Part shown: positions 1 to 10,289 of the stretch, piece by piece | Layout of the letters: every line of letters begins with the position of its first letter | How positions within the stretch are numbered: the first letter of the stretch is position 1 | Assembly: GCA_031279815.1 (NCBI GenBank) | Contig: JAITHW010000079.1 | Span: forward strand, 1-33,985 | DNA: 33,985 nucleotides | Direction of reading: 5' to 3' | Origin: Treponema sp. | GTDB lineage: Bacteria > Spirochaetota > Spirochaetia > Treponematales > Breznakiellaceae | Position numbers and translations under genes: made by a program | Notes under the pieces: model-generated | What the model saw: only the letters and a program-made list of their open reading frames with translations | The model's database searches: none | Told to the model about the DNA's origin: nothing

Positions 1-105
1 AATGGTGGGGGTGATATACCCGTTCCCTTTCCGAACACGGAAGTCAAGCCCCCCAACGCCGATGATACTGCCCCTCAAGGGCGGGAAAGTAGGTAACCGC
101 CAGGC
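1..105 (+). rRNA. rrf: 5S ribosomal RNA, 5' end cut by window
   Basis: The sequence carries the hallmark 5S core (CCCGTTCC, CCGAACACGG, GAAGTCAAGCC, CGATGATACTGCCC) and the 3' end GTAGGTAACCGCCAGGC. The 3' strand of helix I (about GCCAGGC) has no partner in the window, so roughly 11-12 bases of the 5' end are missing. A T-rich tract (108-119) follows directly and probably ends the rRNA operon transcript. 16S and 23S genes should lie just upstream of the window. Confidence 0.93.
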
Positions 106-137
106 TCTTTCTTTTTTTATTTATGCAGTTTAAGGCT

Positions 138-161
138 GAGGGCGACTGATCAGCCGCCCTC
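138..161. terminator. Hairpin between 5S rRNA and metA
   Basis: GAGGGCG (138-144) pairs with CGCCCTC (155-161) around a loop that is itself self-complementary (CTGATCAG, 146-153). It sits between the converging 5S gene and metA and could stop transcripts from either side. Neither side has a long T tract immediately after the stem, so the terminator call is tentative. Confidence 0.45.
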
Positions 162-172
162 ACAAAGTTCTT

Positions 173-1084
173 CTATAGTTCTTCCAAATTATAAGGGGTT
201 TCTTGATACACGTAGTTGAGCCAGTTGGAAAAAAAAAGATGGGCATGTGCGCGCCAGCGGACTACCGGTGTTTTGGAAGGATCATCATCAGGATAATAAT
301 TCTTAGGAATGGCAATGGGAAGACCTTTGCCGAGGTCCCGGTGATATTCTCGATCCAGGGTCAAGGGATCGTATTCCAAGTGACCGGTAACGTAAATTTC
401 CCGTCCGTCCTTGGCAGTTACTATGAAGACCCCTGCTTCCGCAGTTTCCGATTGTATACTGAGGGCCGACGTTGCGGCAATGACTTTGCGGTCGCTCTCG
501 GTATGCCGGGACTGGGGAGCGAGAAACTCATCGTCGAAGCCCCGGAATAGAGCCGTATGCCGTTCATTTACGTGATGGGGAAAAATCCCGAACAACTTTT
601 GGTCCAGAGTCCGTTTGGGTATGCTGTAGCGGTGGTAAAGCCCTGCCTGAGCGCCCCAACAGATATGCAGAGTAGACCATACATTATTACTTGAATAATC
701 TAGTACCGTTGCCAGTTCATCCCAGTAATCTACCTTTTCAAAATCCAGGATCTCTACCGGAGCGCCGGTAATGATAAGGCCGTCAAAACGGGAATTCAGG
801 ATCCGCTCAGAACTGATATAAAACCGTTCAAGGTGTCCCGGCGGCGCATTGTGGGACTCATGGCTTCCCATACGCAGGAAGGTTATATCCACCTGCAAGG
901 GGCTATTACTTAAAAGCCGAAGTAATTGAACCTCCGTATCCAGCGTAGTGGGCATTAGATTGACGATAGCAACCTTGAGAGGCCGAATATCCTGCTGTAG
1001 GGCCCGGATATCGGCCATAACAAAAACATTTTCCTCTCTCAGCGCATTATATGCAGGTAAGGCTATAGGAATCTTTATAGGCAT
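173..1084 (-). CDS. metA: Homoserine O-acyltransferase (MetA family), probably acetyl-CoA specific
   Basis: MetA activates homoserine by O-acylation, the first committed step of methionine synthesis; it is cytoplasmic and has a class I glutamine-amidotransferase-like fold. The 303-residue length fits the family. With the start at MPIKIP (ATG at 1082-1084, where family members begin) the numbering matches characterised enzymes: acyl-accepting Cys142 in LHICWGAQ, and His235 and Glu237 in TGHLEY. An upstream in-frame ATG at 1120 would add 12 non-conserved residues, so I did not use it. Glu111 in TGAPVE is the residue reported in Bacillus cereus MetA to favour acetyl-CoA; the E. coli succinylase has Gly there. 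I therefore infer homoserine O-acetyltransferase activity. The usual RSHGNL near the C-terminus reads RAHAHL here. No clear Shine-Dalgarno or SAM riboswitch is seen. It is the only - strand gene and has no operon partner. Confidence 0.92.
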   Translation of the reverse strand: MPIKIPIALPAYNALREENVFVMADIRALQQDIRPLKVAIVNLMPTTLDTEVQLLRLLSNSPLQVDITFLRMGSHESHNAPPGHLERFYISSERILNSRFDGLIITGAPVEILDFEKVDYWDELATVLDYSSNNVWSTLHICWGAQAGLYHRYSIPKRTLDQKLFGIFPHHVNERHTALFRGFDDEFLAPQSRHTESDRKVIAATSALSIQSETAEAGVFIVTAKDGREIYVTGHLEYDPLTLDREYHRDLGKGLPIAIPKNYYPDDDPSKTPVVRWRAHAHLFFSNWLNYVYQETPYNLEEL

Positions 1085-1147
1085 ACTCATTACTATGCCG
1101 AAAAAAGGCAACAAATACAAGATAAGCGTATTACTTCCGGCTTAACA

Positions 1148-1176
1148 TTGACACAGGGAAAACAAATTGATACAAC
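1148..1176 (+). promoter_or_regulatory. Candidate sigma-70 promoter for the chemotaxis receptor
   Basis: A consensus TTGACA (1148-1153) is followed after 17 bases by TACAAC (1171-1176), four of six matches to TATAAT. It lies about 100 bases before the receptor start. The -35 is perfect but the -10 is weak. Confidence 0.4.
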
Positions 1177-1273
1177 TATATTCAAATGCGGTAGGCGGAA
1201 TTCGAATTTCTGCCGAGGTCCTTGCTGATTTTGCCGGTGTTCCTCTTGCCGGTTTAATCCAGGAGATAATGCC

Positions 1274-3076
1274 ATGGGAAAGAGTTTAAAGATACGATTT
1301 TTTTATCTGTTTACCGGTCTGGGAACCTTTATTGCCCTAAGTGTGGGATTGGTTATGTACATCCGCTACATTGCCTACATCAGGTCTGCCTACCGGGAGA
1401 GCTTGACCAACGTGATTACTTTCATGGTTCAGGGATATCCTATTATGTCCGAACCCGGCTGCATCATGGAAGAAGGGCTTGCTCAGTCGGAAACCTACTA
1501 TAATTTGACCGCGGACATAAAGGCCTTGGCGGACGCTTTCAATTTGGCGTATATCTATGTGATCATTCGCAGCAACAATGAATACCGTTTCATTCTGGAT
1601 TCTGAAGCGACTCCGGATGTTTTTGCAGGTCTCTCCAAAGAGGATTATTTTCTCCCTTATGAGGCTACCGATGATATGCGGGAAGCGGAACGGACTCGGT
1701 CCCTCCATATAAGCCCGAAGCCCTTTACCGATGAATACGGCACTTTTGTTTCCGCCCTGTTTCCGGTGATTAAAAACGGCGAAATCCTGGGGTTTATCGG
1801 CGCGGACTATGATGTATCTCAGGTAAAAAGTTTTGAATGGCACGCTATCTTATCTTTACTTGTCGCTCTGGCATCGGCGATCCTCCTCTCCGCCTTTATC
1901 GCCTTTGTTGTTTCCTCGTCTTTCATTCGTCCTATTAAACAAGCTATCGAGACGCTGAAAACCATTGCCGATGGAGACCTTACCGCTCGGATTAATACAT
2001 CTGGGAATGATGAATTGGGGGACATGATGCGCCTCCTGGTTGCGACCCAGGAAGGGCTTAAAAGTCTGATCATAGCCATACGGGGTAAGGCGGATAATCT
2101 TTTTCAGGTAGGCAAAGAACTAACCGAAACCATGACCCAATCCGCTGCGGCGGTAAACCGGATCAAAACCAATACCGACGGCATACAGAAAAAAGCCCAT
2201 ACCCAAACTGTAAGCGTTACCAATACCAACTCCGCCATGGCTCAGATCATCGGCAGTATTGATAATCTTAATACCAACATAGAAGCCCAGGCGAAAAGTG
2301 TTTCCCAATCTTCGGCGGCGGTGGAGAAAATGACCGTGAATATCGCGGCGGTAACAAAGAGCCTTCAGGAGAACGAGCGGAATATCACCAATCTTACCGC
2401 GGCTTCTGAGAAAGGGCATCAGGTTTTGCAAGAAATGTCCAGGGATATTCAGGAAGTGGTGCAGGAATCGGAACGGCTTCTTGAGATAAACAAGATGATT
2501 CAGAACATTGCGAGCCAAACGAACCTGCTTGCCATGAACGCAGCTATTGAGGCGGCTCATGCGGGGGAAGTGGGCAAGGGCTTCGCGGTGGTGGCGGACG
2601 AAATTCGGAAGCTGGCGGAATCTTCTTCCGGACAGGCAAAGATAGTATCTGAGGTGCTGAAAAACATAAGAGGTTCCCTAGACGGGATAAGCAGGTCTAC
2701 TTCCCTGGCGCTGTCCAACTTTGAAGAAATCGACCAGGAAGTACGGATTGTATCGGACCAGGAAGCTAGAATCAGAAACGCGGTGGAAGAACAGGATACC
2801 GGCAGCCGGACTATCTTGGATACCATCGTCAAATCCGATGATATAACCCAAAACGTACGCCGTGATTCCGAAGAGATGCTTACCCAAAGCAAAAATGTAA
2901 TGGATGAAGGAAAACATCTTGAAAATCTTACACAGGATCTTTCAGGCGGCGTGGGCGAGATAGCCGCCGAGATGCGGTCGGTCAGTGCCGCGGTAAACCG
3001 TATTCAGGAAATAGGGCGGGAAAACAGCCAAAGCATTGAAGCGCTGATACGGGAAATCTCGAAATTCAAGATTTAA
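1274..3076 (+). CDS. Methyl-accepting chemotaxis protein with periplasmic sensor domain
   Basis: A 600-residue transducer that senses an extracytoplasmic cue and controls CheA/CheW. Residues 7-31 form TM1, about 32-188 a periplasmic Cache-like sensor, and 190-214 TM2. About 215-268 is a HAMP domain (IRPIKQ, DELGDM). The rest is a long coiled-coil signalling domain. The highly conserved hairpin tip is at about 414-452 ([34 protein letters not shown]). No C-terminal NWETF-type CheR tether is present. AGGAG at 1261-1265 lies eight bases before the ATG. The gene is transcribed alone: metA diverges upstream and a strong terminator follows. The ligand cannot be read from the sequence. Confidence 0.95.
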   Translation: MGKSLKIRFFYLFTGLGTFIALSVGLVMYIRYIAYIRSAYRESLTNVITFMVQGYPIMSEPGCIMEEGLAQSETYYNLTADIKALADAFNLAYIYVIIRSNNEYRFILDSEATPDVFAGLSKEDYFLPYEATDDMREAERTRSLHISPKPFTDEYGTFVSALFPVIKNGEILGFIGADYDVSQVKSFEWHAILSLLVALASAILLSAFIAFVVSSSFIRPIKQAIETLKTIADGDLTARINTSGNDELGDMMRLLVATQEGLKSLIIAIRGKADNLFQVGKELTETMTQSAAAVNRIKTNTDGIQKKAHTQTVSVTNTNSAMAQIIGSIDNLNTNIEAQAKSVSQSSAAVEKMTVNIAAVTKSLQENERNITNLTAASEKGHQVLQEMSRDIQEVVQESERLLEINKMIQNIASQTNLLAMNAAIEAAHAGEVGKGFAVVADEIRKLAESSSGQAKIVSEVLKNIRGSLDGISRSTSLALSNFEEIDQEVRIVSDQEARIRNAVEEQDTGSRTILDTIVKSDDITQNVRRDSEEMLTQSKNVMDEGKHLENLTQDLSGGVGEIAAEMRSVSAAVNRIQEIGRENSQSIEALIREISKFKI

Positions 3077-3155
3077 AGAAATAAGGGCAAACCCCCTTAC
3101 GTTGCAGGTTATGACAGCCCGTATAGTTGTTCCCTTTAAGAATAACTAAATGCGG

Positions 3156-3240
3156 TCCACGGATTACATGGATTAACACGGATTTCAGTTCTCCAGAACC
3201 GGTATAATCCATGAAAATCCGTACAATCCGTGGATTTTTT
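3156..3240 (+). terminator. Terminator formed by an inverted pair of ATCCGTG-type repeats
   Basis: A 30-base left arm (3156-3185) and right arm (3205-3234) are complementary at about 25 of 30 positions around a 19-base loop, followed at once by six T (3235-3240). It ends the chemotaxis-receptor transcript. Each arm consists of tandem ATCCGTG/ATCCATG-like units about ten bases apart, and a third, unpaired copy occurs at 13793-13822, so this is also a dispersed repeat. Confidence 0.8.
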
Positions 3241-3305
3241 CAAGAATCCGCCTGTTACATGGCAGGAAGCTGAAATTGAGCTTCGCCCTTTTTAAGTGGA
3301 TTGAC

Positions 3306-3334
3306 TATATAAAAAATTTTGAATTTTTTATATA
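3306..3334. promoter_or_regulatory. Perfect AT-rich palindrome, possible operator
   Basis: TATATAAAAAATT (3306-3318) and AATTTTTTATATA (3322-3334) are a perfect 13-base inverted repeat separated by TTG. It ends seven bases before the predicted -35 at 3342, where an activator or a regulator of the downstream metabolic cluster could bind. It could also be only an AT-rich UP-like element. Confidence 0.45.
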
Positions 3335-3341
3335 TATTTCC

Positions 3342-3370
3342 TTGCGGGCTTCTACCCTGTGCATTATAGT
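3342..3370 (+). promoter_or_regulatory. Candidate promoter of the dehydrogenase/malic enzyme/glycerol cluster
   Basis: TTGCGG (3342-3347), a 17-base spacer and TATAGT (3365-3370, five of six matches). The predicted transcript starts near 3377 and has a leader of about 145 bases before the first gene. Confidence 0.5.
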
Positions 3371-3455
3371 AATAATATTAAGAAACCGTTCCTGAATATT
3401 AAATATAGATCGATTTACTGTTTTCAGTGTTTAATCCTGGTTGCTGAAGAGATTT

Positions 3456-3501
3456 AAGAGCGCAGCAAAATAACCGGACGGTTGTTTTGTTGCGCTCTTT
3501 T
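3456..3501 (+). promoter_or_regulatory. Strong leader hairpin with T-rich tail, possible attenuator
   Basis: AAGAGCGCA (3456-3464) pairs with TGCGCTCTT (3491-3499), and the stem continues inward through CAAAA/TTTTG to AACCG/CGGTT, about 20 bp in all. The tail TTATTTTATT follows and the Shine-Dalgarno of the next gene begins only at 3511. The structure lies inside the predicted leader of that gene. It could be an attenuator, or a terminator that isolates the gene from upstream transcription. I could not match it to a riboswitch class. Confidence 0.6.
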
Positions 3502-3521
3502 ATTTTATTAAGGAGATTTGT

Positions 3522-4631
3522 ATGGCTCAAAATGTGGTGTATGAAAGTTTTGACAAAATGGAAGCTTTTATGAGAGACGTGTTCATAAAAGCGGGGGTAC
3601 CCGCTGAAGATGCGGCTGTTTGCGCCGAAATCCTGATAGAGTCCGACAAGCGGGGCATTGATTCCCACGGGGTAGGCCGGTTCAAACCGGTTTACCTTGA
3701 TCGAATCAAAGACGGCATTCAGCATCCGGTAACGAATTTCGAGGTGGTTAAAGATACGGCGGCCATCGCCGTGGCGGACGGCCATGACGGCATGGGCCAT
3801 GTGATAGGCAAAAAATCCATGCAGATGGCTATTGATAAGGCAAAGCAATACGGCATGGGTATGGTGGCGGTGCGGAATTCCACTCATTACGGCATTGCCG
3901 GGTACTATGCGACTATGGCGACTAAAGCGGGAATGATAGGCATCACCGGGACCAATGCCCGGCCTTCCATTGCCCCCACCTTTGGGGTGGAAAATATGCT
4001 GGGTACCAATCCTCTGACCGTGGGTATCCCCTCGGATGAGGATTTTCCCTTTGTACTCGACTGCGCCACTTCCGTTTCCCAGCGTGGAAAGATCGAGCAC
4101 TACGAGCGTATAGGCAAGACCATGCCTCCCGGCTGGGTTATTGACCGGCAGGGCAACAGCGAAACCGATCCTTCCGTTGCGCTGACGGGCCTGACCGAGG
4201 GTACGTCCGCCTTAGCTCCCCTGGGCGGTCTGGGAGATGATACCGCGGGGTATAAAGGCTACGGCTATGCCACGGTGGTTGAGATCCTGTCCGCCGCCTT
4301 ACAGCAGGGGGCGTTCCTTAAAGCCCTGAACGGCTTAGACGGCCAGGGCAAGAAAATGCCCTATCATCTGGGACATTTTTTCATTGCCATTGATATAAAC
4401 GCCTTTGTGGAACCGGATAAGTTTAAGAAGGCCGCCGGCGATATTCTGCGGGAACTGCGGGCGTCGAAAAAAATGCCCGGCCATGACCGGATATATACCG
4501 CCGGAGAAAAAGAGTACCTGGCATGGCTTGATCGGAAGGATAAAGGGGTCCCCTTAAACGAAAGCCTTAAAAAGACCATTAAGGAGCTTCAAAAAGAATA
4601 TAATCTGGATACATATTCTTTTAATTTTTGA
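3522..4631 (+). CDS. Ldh2-family NAD(P)-dependent 2-hydroxyacid dehydrogenase (malate/L-lactate type)
   Basis: This 369-residue protein belongs to the Ldh2 family (malate, L-lactate, ureidoglycolate, sulfolactate dehydrogenases and 2,3-diketogulonate reductase), which has its own fold and no Rossmann domain. Family signatures are DSHGVGR (47-53, with His49 and Arg53) and NSTHYGIAGYY with His122. Later motifs are GTNP and DCATS; GYKGYGYA follows near residue 242. AGGAG at 3511-3515 supports the ATG. It is the first gene after the structured leader and is followed by a malic enzyme. Malate is therefore the most natural substrate: it could interconvert oxaloacetate and malate, with the next enzyme making pyruvate. 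Substrate is inferred from the neighbour only; lactate or another 2-oxoacid remains possible. Confidence 0.9.
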   Translation: MAQNVVYESFDKMEAFMRDVFIKAGVPAEDAAVCAEILIESDKRGIDSHGVGRFKPVYLDRIKDGIQHPVTNFEVVKDTAAIAVADGHDGMGHVIGKKSMQMAIDKAKQYGMGMVAVRNSTHYGIAGYYATMATKAGMIGITGTNARPSIAPTFGVENMLGTNPLTVGIPSDEDFPFVLDCATSVSQRGKIEHYERIGKTMPPGWVIDRQGNSETDPSVALTGLTEGTSALAPLGGLGDDTAGYKGYGYATVVEILSAALQQGAFLKALNGLDGQGKKMPYHLGHFFIAIDINAFVEPDKFKKAAGDILRELRASKKMPGHDRIYTAGEKEYLAWLDRKDKGVPLNESLKKTIKELQKEYNLDTYSFNF

Positions 4632-4654
4632 ACCTAACTTCGGGTTTTTAATGT

Positions 4655-4686
4655 TTTTGCCGTCTAAGTATGCGTGCGCGGCAAAA
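4655..4686 (+). other. Intercistronic hairpin before the malic enzyme
   Basis: TTTTGCCG (4655-4662) pairs with CGGCAAAA (4679-4686) across a 16-base loop in the 74-base gap between the two genes. No T tract follows, so it is more likely an mRNA processing or stability element than a terminator. Confidence 0.4.
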
Positions 4687-4705
4687 GCCATAGAAGGAGA
4701 TGATT

Positions 4706-7733
<3,028 letters not shown>

Positions 7734-7769
7734 GCAAACCGGGATAGCATCATTATAGGAGGGGCGTAT

Positions 7770-7801
7770 GCGGCGGTTCATTGTTATATGAATGCAGCCG
7801 C
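7770..7801 (+). promoter_or_regulatory. Leader hairpin with a 7-codon ORF upstream of glpF
   Basis: In the glpK-glpF gap AGGAGGGG (7757-7764) precedes an ATG at 7768 that opens a seven-codon ORF (MRRFIVI, stop 7789-7791). The same bases fold: GCGGC (7770-7774) with GCCGC (7797-7801), and TTCAT (7777-7781) with ATGAA (7788-7792). Translation of the mini-ORF would open the hairpin, so it may tune glpF expression. Function is inferred only. Confidence 0.35.
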
Positions 7802-7867
7802 TGCGGTTTATCAACATCTCTTTATAAAACCAGGATACATCGAAAAAGTATCCGAAGGAGAAAGGTT

Positions 7868-8587
7868 ATGGATATGGCATACCTGGGTGAATTCATTGGA
7901 ACCGCTTTTTTGATTTTATTAGGCGACGGCGTGGTTGCTAATGTAATTCTGAAAGGCACGAAAGGTAATAATTCAGGATGGATTGTTATTACCGTCGGGT
8001 GGGCGACGGCTGTACTGGTTCCGGCGCTTATGTTTGGAGCAATGTCGGGGGCTCATTTTAACCCCGCGCTTACCATTGCGCTTGCGGCAGCGGGGAAGTT
8101 TGAGGGGGCGAAAGTAATCGGCTACATCATCGCTCAGTTCCTCGGGGCTATGTTCGGCGCTTTCCTTGTCTGGCTTATGTACAAAGACCATTTCGACGCA
8201 ACAGAAGATCCGGGTACTCAGCTCGGGGTGTTCTGCACGGGGCCTGCGATACGGAATACCGGTATTAATCTTATCTGCGAAATTATCGGAACTTTTGTGC
8301 TGCTCTTTACCCTTACCAGCGGCGTAGCCCAGGCGTCCGACGGCGGATTGGGCGCGATTGGTACCTGGCGTGCCTGGGCGGTTATTCTTGCCATCGGTAT
8401 TTCTCTCGGGGGAACGACCGGCTACGCGATTAATCCTGCCCGTGACTTGGGTCCCCGTATCATGCACGCGATTCTTCCGATGAAGGGGAAAGGCGGCTCT
8501 GATTGGGGCTACTCGTGGATTCCTGTGGCAGGTCCGGTAATCGGCGCTATTGCGGGCGCTCTAGCCAGCGTGGCGGTTTTCGGTTAA
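7868..8587 (+). CDS. glpF: Glycerol uptake facilitator (aquaglyceroporin)
   Basis: A 239-residue MIP-family channel for facilitated diffusion of glycerol across the inner membrane. The two pore half-helix motifs are present: SGAHFNPALT and YAINPARDLGPR. The Asp directly after NPAR marks the glycerol-conducting branch rather than water-only aquaporins. About six membrane segments are visible. AAGGAG (7855-7860) lies seven bases before ATG 7868. The open frame extends upstream to a TTG at 7781, but that segment (charged, Cys-containing) is not family sequence and overlaps the leader hairpin, so it was rejected. Located directly after glpK, as expected for a glycerol uptake operon. Confidence 0.94.
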   Translation: MDMAYLGEFIGTAFLILLGDGVVANVILKGTKGNNSGWIVITVGWATAVLVPALMFGAMSGAHFNPALTIALAAAGKFEGAKVIGYIIAQFLGAMFGAFLVWLMYKDHFDATEDPGTQLGVFCTGPAIRNTGINLICEIIGTFVLLFTLTSGVAQASDGGLGAIGTWRAWAVILAIGISLGGTTGYAINPARDLGPRIMHAILPMKGKGGSDWGYSWIPVAGPVIGAIAGALASVAVFG

Positions 8588-8597
8588 ACTATAGTTT
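8586..8597. promoter_or_regulatory. 12-base perfect palindrome before the rubrerythrin gene
   Basis: AAACTATAGTTT overlaps the glpF stop codon and lies 49 bases ahead of the rubrerythrin start. It could be a small operator for an oxidative-stress regulator, but it does not match a PerR box, and twelve bases of AT-rich palindrome can occur by chance. Confidence 0.25.
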
Positions 8598-8645
8598 GTA
8601 GAAGACAATGAGTTTTATCGCAACTTGATTCGTTAAGGAGTAAAC

Positions 8646-9182
8646 ATGGCAAACTTAAAGGGCAGTAAAACCGAAGAGAATTTAAAGGCCGCTTTTGCCG
8701 GGGAATCACAAGTCCGCGGCAGATACTATTACTTCGCGGCTAAAGCAAAAGAAGAAGGGTATTCGAATGTTGCGCGGTATTTTGAAGAGACCGCGGTAAA
8801 CGAGCAGGAACACGCAAAGCTTTGGTTAAAATGCTTAGACGGCATCGGCAGTACGGAGGACAACTTAAAAACGGCTATTACCGGAGAACACGGGGAAACC
8901 TCCCATCTGTATCCTTCTTTTGCGAAAATCGCAAAAGAAGAAGGGTTTAACGATATAGCCGAACGGTTTGAACAAGTTGGGGTTATCGAAAAAACCCACG
9001 AAGAGCATTTTAAGAAACTCCTCGATACCCTTGGAAAGGCGGGCCCTGTACAGGATACATGGAAGTGTGATAATTGCGGAAATATCATAAACGCGAAGTC
9101 CGCTCCTGCAACCTGTCCTGTCTGTAGTAATTCCGACATCGCCTGGTCTAATTACAAAGCCTATAAGCTTGTCAAAGAATAA
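8646..9182 (+). CDS. rbr: Rubrerythrin
   Basis: A non-haem di-iron peroxidase that reduces hydrogen peroxide in anaerobes, taking electrons through rubredoxin-like redox partners. The N-terminal ferritin-like domain (about 1-130) carries Glu20 in FAGES, Glu53 and His56 in NEQEH, acidic residues in TGEHGE, and Glu115/His118 in EKTHEEH. The C-terminal rubredoxin-like iron site uses Cys141, Cys144, Cys157 and Cys160 (WKCDNCG, CPVC). At 178 residues it is slightly shorter than classical rubrerythrin. An AAGGAG-type site just before the ATG supports the start. It is probably cotranscribed with glpF (58-base gap) and followed by a strong terminator. Confidence 0.95.
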   Translation: MANLKGSKTEENLKAAFAGESQVRGRYYYFAAKAKEEGYSNVARYFEETAVNEQEHAKLWLKCLDGIGSTEDNLKTAITGEHGETSHLYPSFAKIAKEEGFNDIAERFEQVGVIEKTHEEHFKKLLDTLGKAGPVQDTWKCDNCGNIINAKSAPATCPVCSNSDIAWSNYKAYKLVKE

Positions 9183-9204
9183 TGAACAGAGTTTGTTCGT
9201 GAAG

Positions 9205-9254
9205 CTCCGGCTGTTTCGGCAGTTTTGCTGCCGAAACAGCCGGAGGATCTTTTT
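9205..9254 (+). terminator. Strong intrinsic terminator after the rubrerythrin gene
   Basis: An uninterrupted 18-bp stem (9205-9222 with 9228-9245) with a five-base loop is followed by GATCTTTTTGTTT. It should separate the ldh2-malic-glpKF-rbr unit from the dha-PTS unit. No clear promoter lies in the 21 bases between it and dhaK, so readthrough or an unseen promoter must feed dhaK. Confidence 0.85.
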
Positions 9255-9275
9255 GTTTAAAATTAAGGGGGTTAT

Positions 9276-10289
9276 GTGAAAAAGATAATCAATGATCCGA
9301 AAAACATTGTTGACGAAATGGCCGAGGGCTTGGTTCTCGCGTATCCGCGCTATGTCAAACGGGTAGCGCTGGCGGAAAAAGATCAGGCGGTCATTGTCAG
9401 GAGCAATAAAAAGACTGGCAAAGCAGCCCTGGTTTCCGGCGGCGGTTCGGGGCATGAACCTTCCCATGCCGGGTATGTAGGGGAGGGTATGCTTGACGCG
9501 GCGGTGTGCGGCGCTATGTTTACCTCCCCCACGCCGGACGCGGTTTTTGAAGCGGTTAAAGCCGTAGACGTGGGCAAAGGGGTTCTGCTGGTGATCAAAA
9601 ACTACACCGGGGACGTAATGAATTTTGAAATGGCCGGAGAAATGGCCGAAGCGGAGGGCATAAAAACCGCAAAGGTCATTGTCAACGATGATGTGGCGGT
9701 AATGAACAGCACCTGGACCGTGGGACGCCGGGGCATTGCCGGTACGGTGCTGGTTCACAAGATCGCCGGGGCCGCGGCGGAAGCGGGCCTTGATCTGGAG
9801 GCGGTGCGGAATATCGGCGAGCGGGTCATTGCCAATGTCCGGTCCATGGGCATAGCCCTTTCTCCCTGCACGGTTCCTGCCGCGGGAAAACCCGGCTTTG
9901 AACTGGGGGATGATGAGATAGAAATCGGCCTGGGCATACACGGGGAACCGGGCGTTGCCAGGGGCAAGCTCAAGGCCGCGGATGAACTGGCGGAACATAT
10001 CCTTGCGGATTACATCCTGAAGGACAACCCTATCAATCCGGGAGAAGAAGTTGCGGTGCTGGTAAACGGCTTGGGGGGCACTCCGCTGATGGAGCAGTTC
10101 ATCATCAACCGCAGGGTACATGAAATTCTTACCAAAAAGGGCGTCAAGATTTATGCAACTAACGTGGGGAATTACATGACCGCCATTGAAATGGCGGGTT
10201 TTTCCGTTTCGATCCTGAAACTTGACGCTGAACTGAAAAAGTTCTACGACGCCAGGGCAGACACCATAGCCTGGAGGAACTTGGGCTGA
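9276..10289 (+). CDS. dhaK: Dihydroxyacetone kinase, substrate-binding subunit DhaK
   Basis: DhaK binds dihydroxyacetone covalently as a hemiaminal and receives phosphate from DhaL-bound ADP/ATP, giving dihydroxyacetone phosphate. The 337 residues begin MKKIINDP as in the family. GGGSGHEPSH (about 55-64) and KNYTGDVMNF are substrate-domain motifs, and GIHGEPG carries His222, the expected covalent substrate ligand. The start is GTG (9276-9278) after AAGGGGG; the overlapping ATG at 9274 is followed at once by TGA. The stop overlaps the dhaL start by one base (TGATG), which suggests translational coupling. No glycerol dehydrogenase that would supply dihydroxyacetone is present in the window. Confidence 0.95.
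   Translation: MKKIINDPKNIVDEMAEGLVLAYPRYVKRVALAEKDQAVIVRSNKKTGKAALVSGGGSGHEPSHAGYVGEGMLDAAVCGAMFTSPTPDAVFEAVKAVDVGKGVLLVIKNYTGDVMNFEMAGEMAEAEGIKTAKVIVNDDVAVMNSTWTVGRRGIAGTVLVHKIAGAAAEAGLDLEAVRNIGERVIANVRSMGIALSPCTVPAAGKPGFELGDDEIEIGLGIHGEPGVARGKLKAADELAEHILADYILKDNPINPGEEVAVLVNGLGGTPLMEQFIINRRVHEILTKKGVKIYATNVGNYMTAIEMAGFSVSILKLDAELKKFYDARADTIAWRNLG

Noticed and set aside
3156-3240. CRISPR-like repetition of ATCCGTG units
   Set aside because: There are no regularly spaced unique spacers, the units are about ten bases apart, the arms are inverted, and no cas gene is present.
3377-3521. A known riboswitch (glycine, SAM, T-box or similar) in the leader
   Set aside because: None of the conserved core sequences of these classes could be found, including the T-box motif.
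8865-10121. 418-codon - strand open frame opposite rubrerythrin and dhaK
   Set aside because: It runs antisense through two conserved genes and an 18-bp terminator, is rich in Arg, His, Gly and Pro as shadow frames are, and has no recognisable motif.
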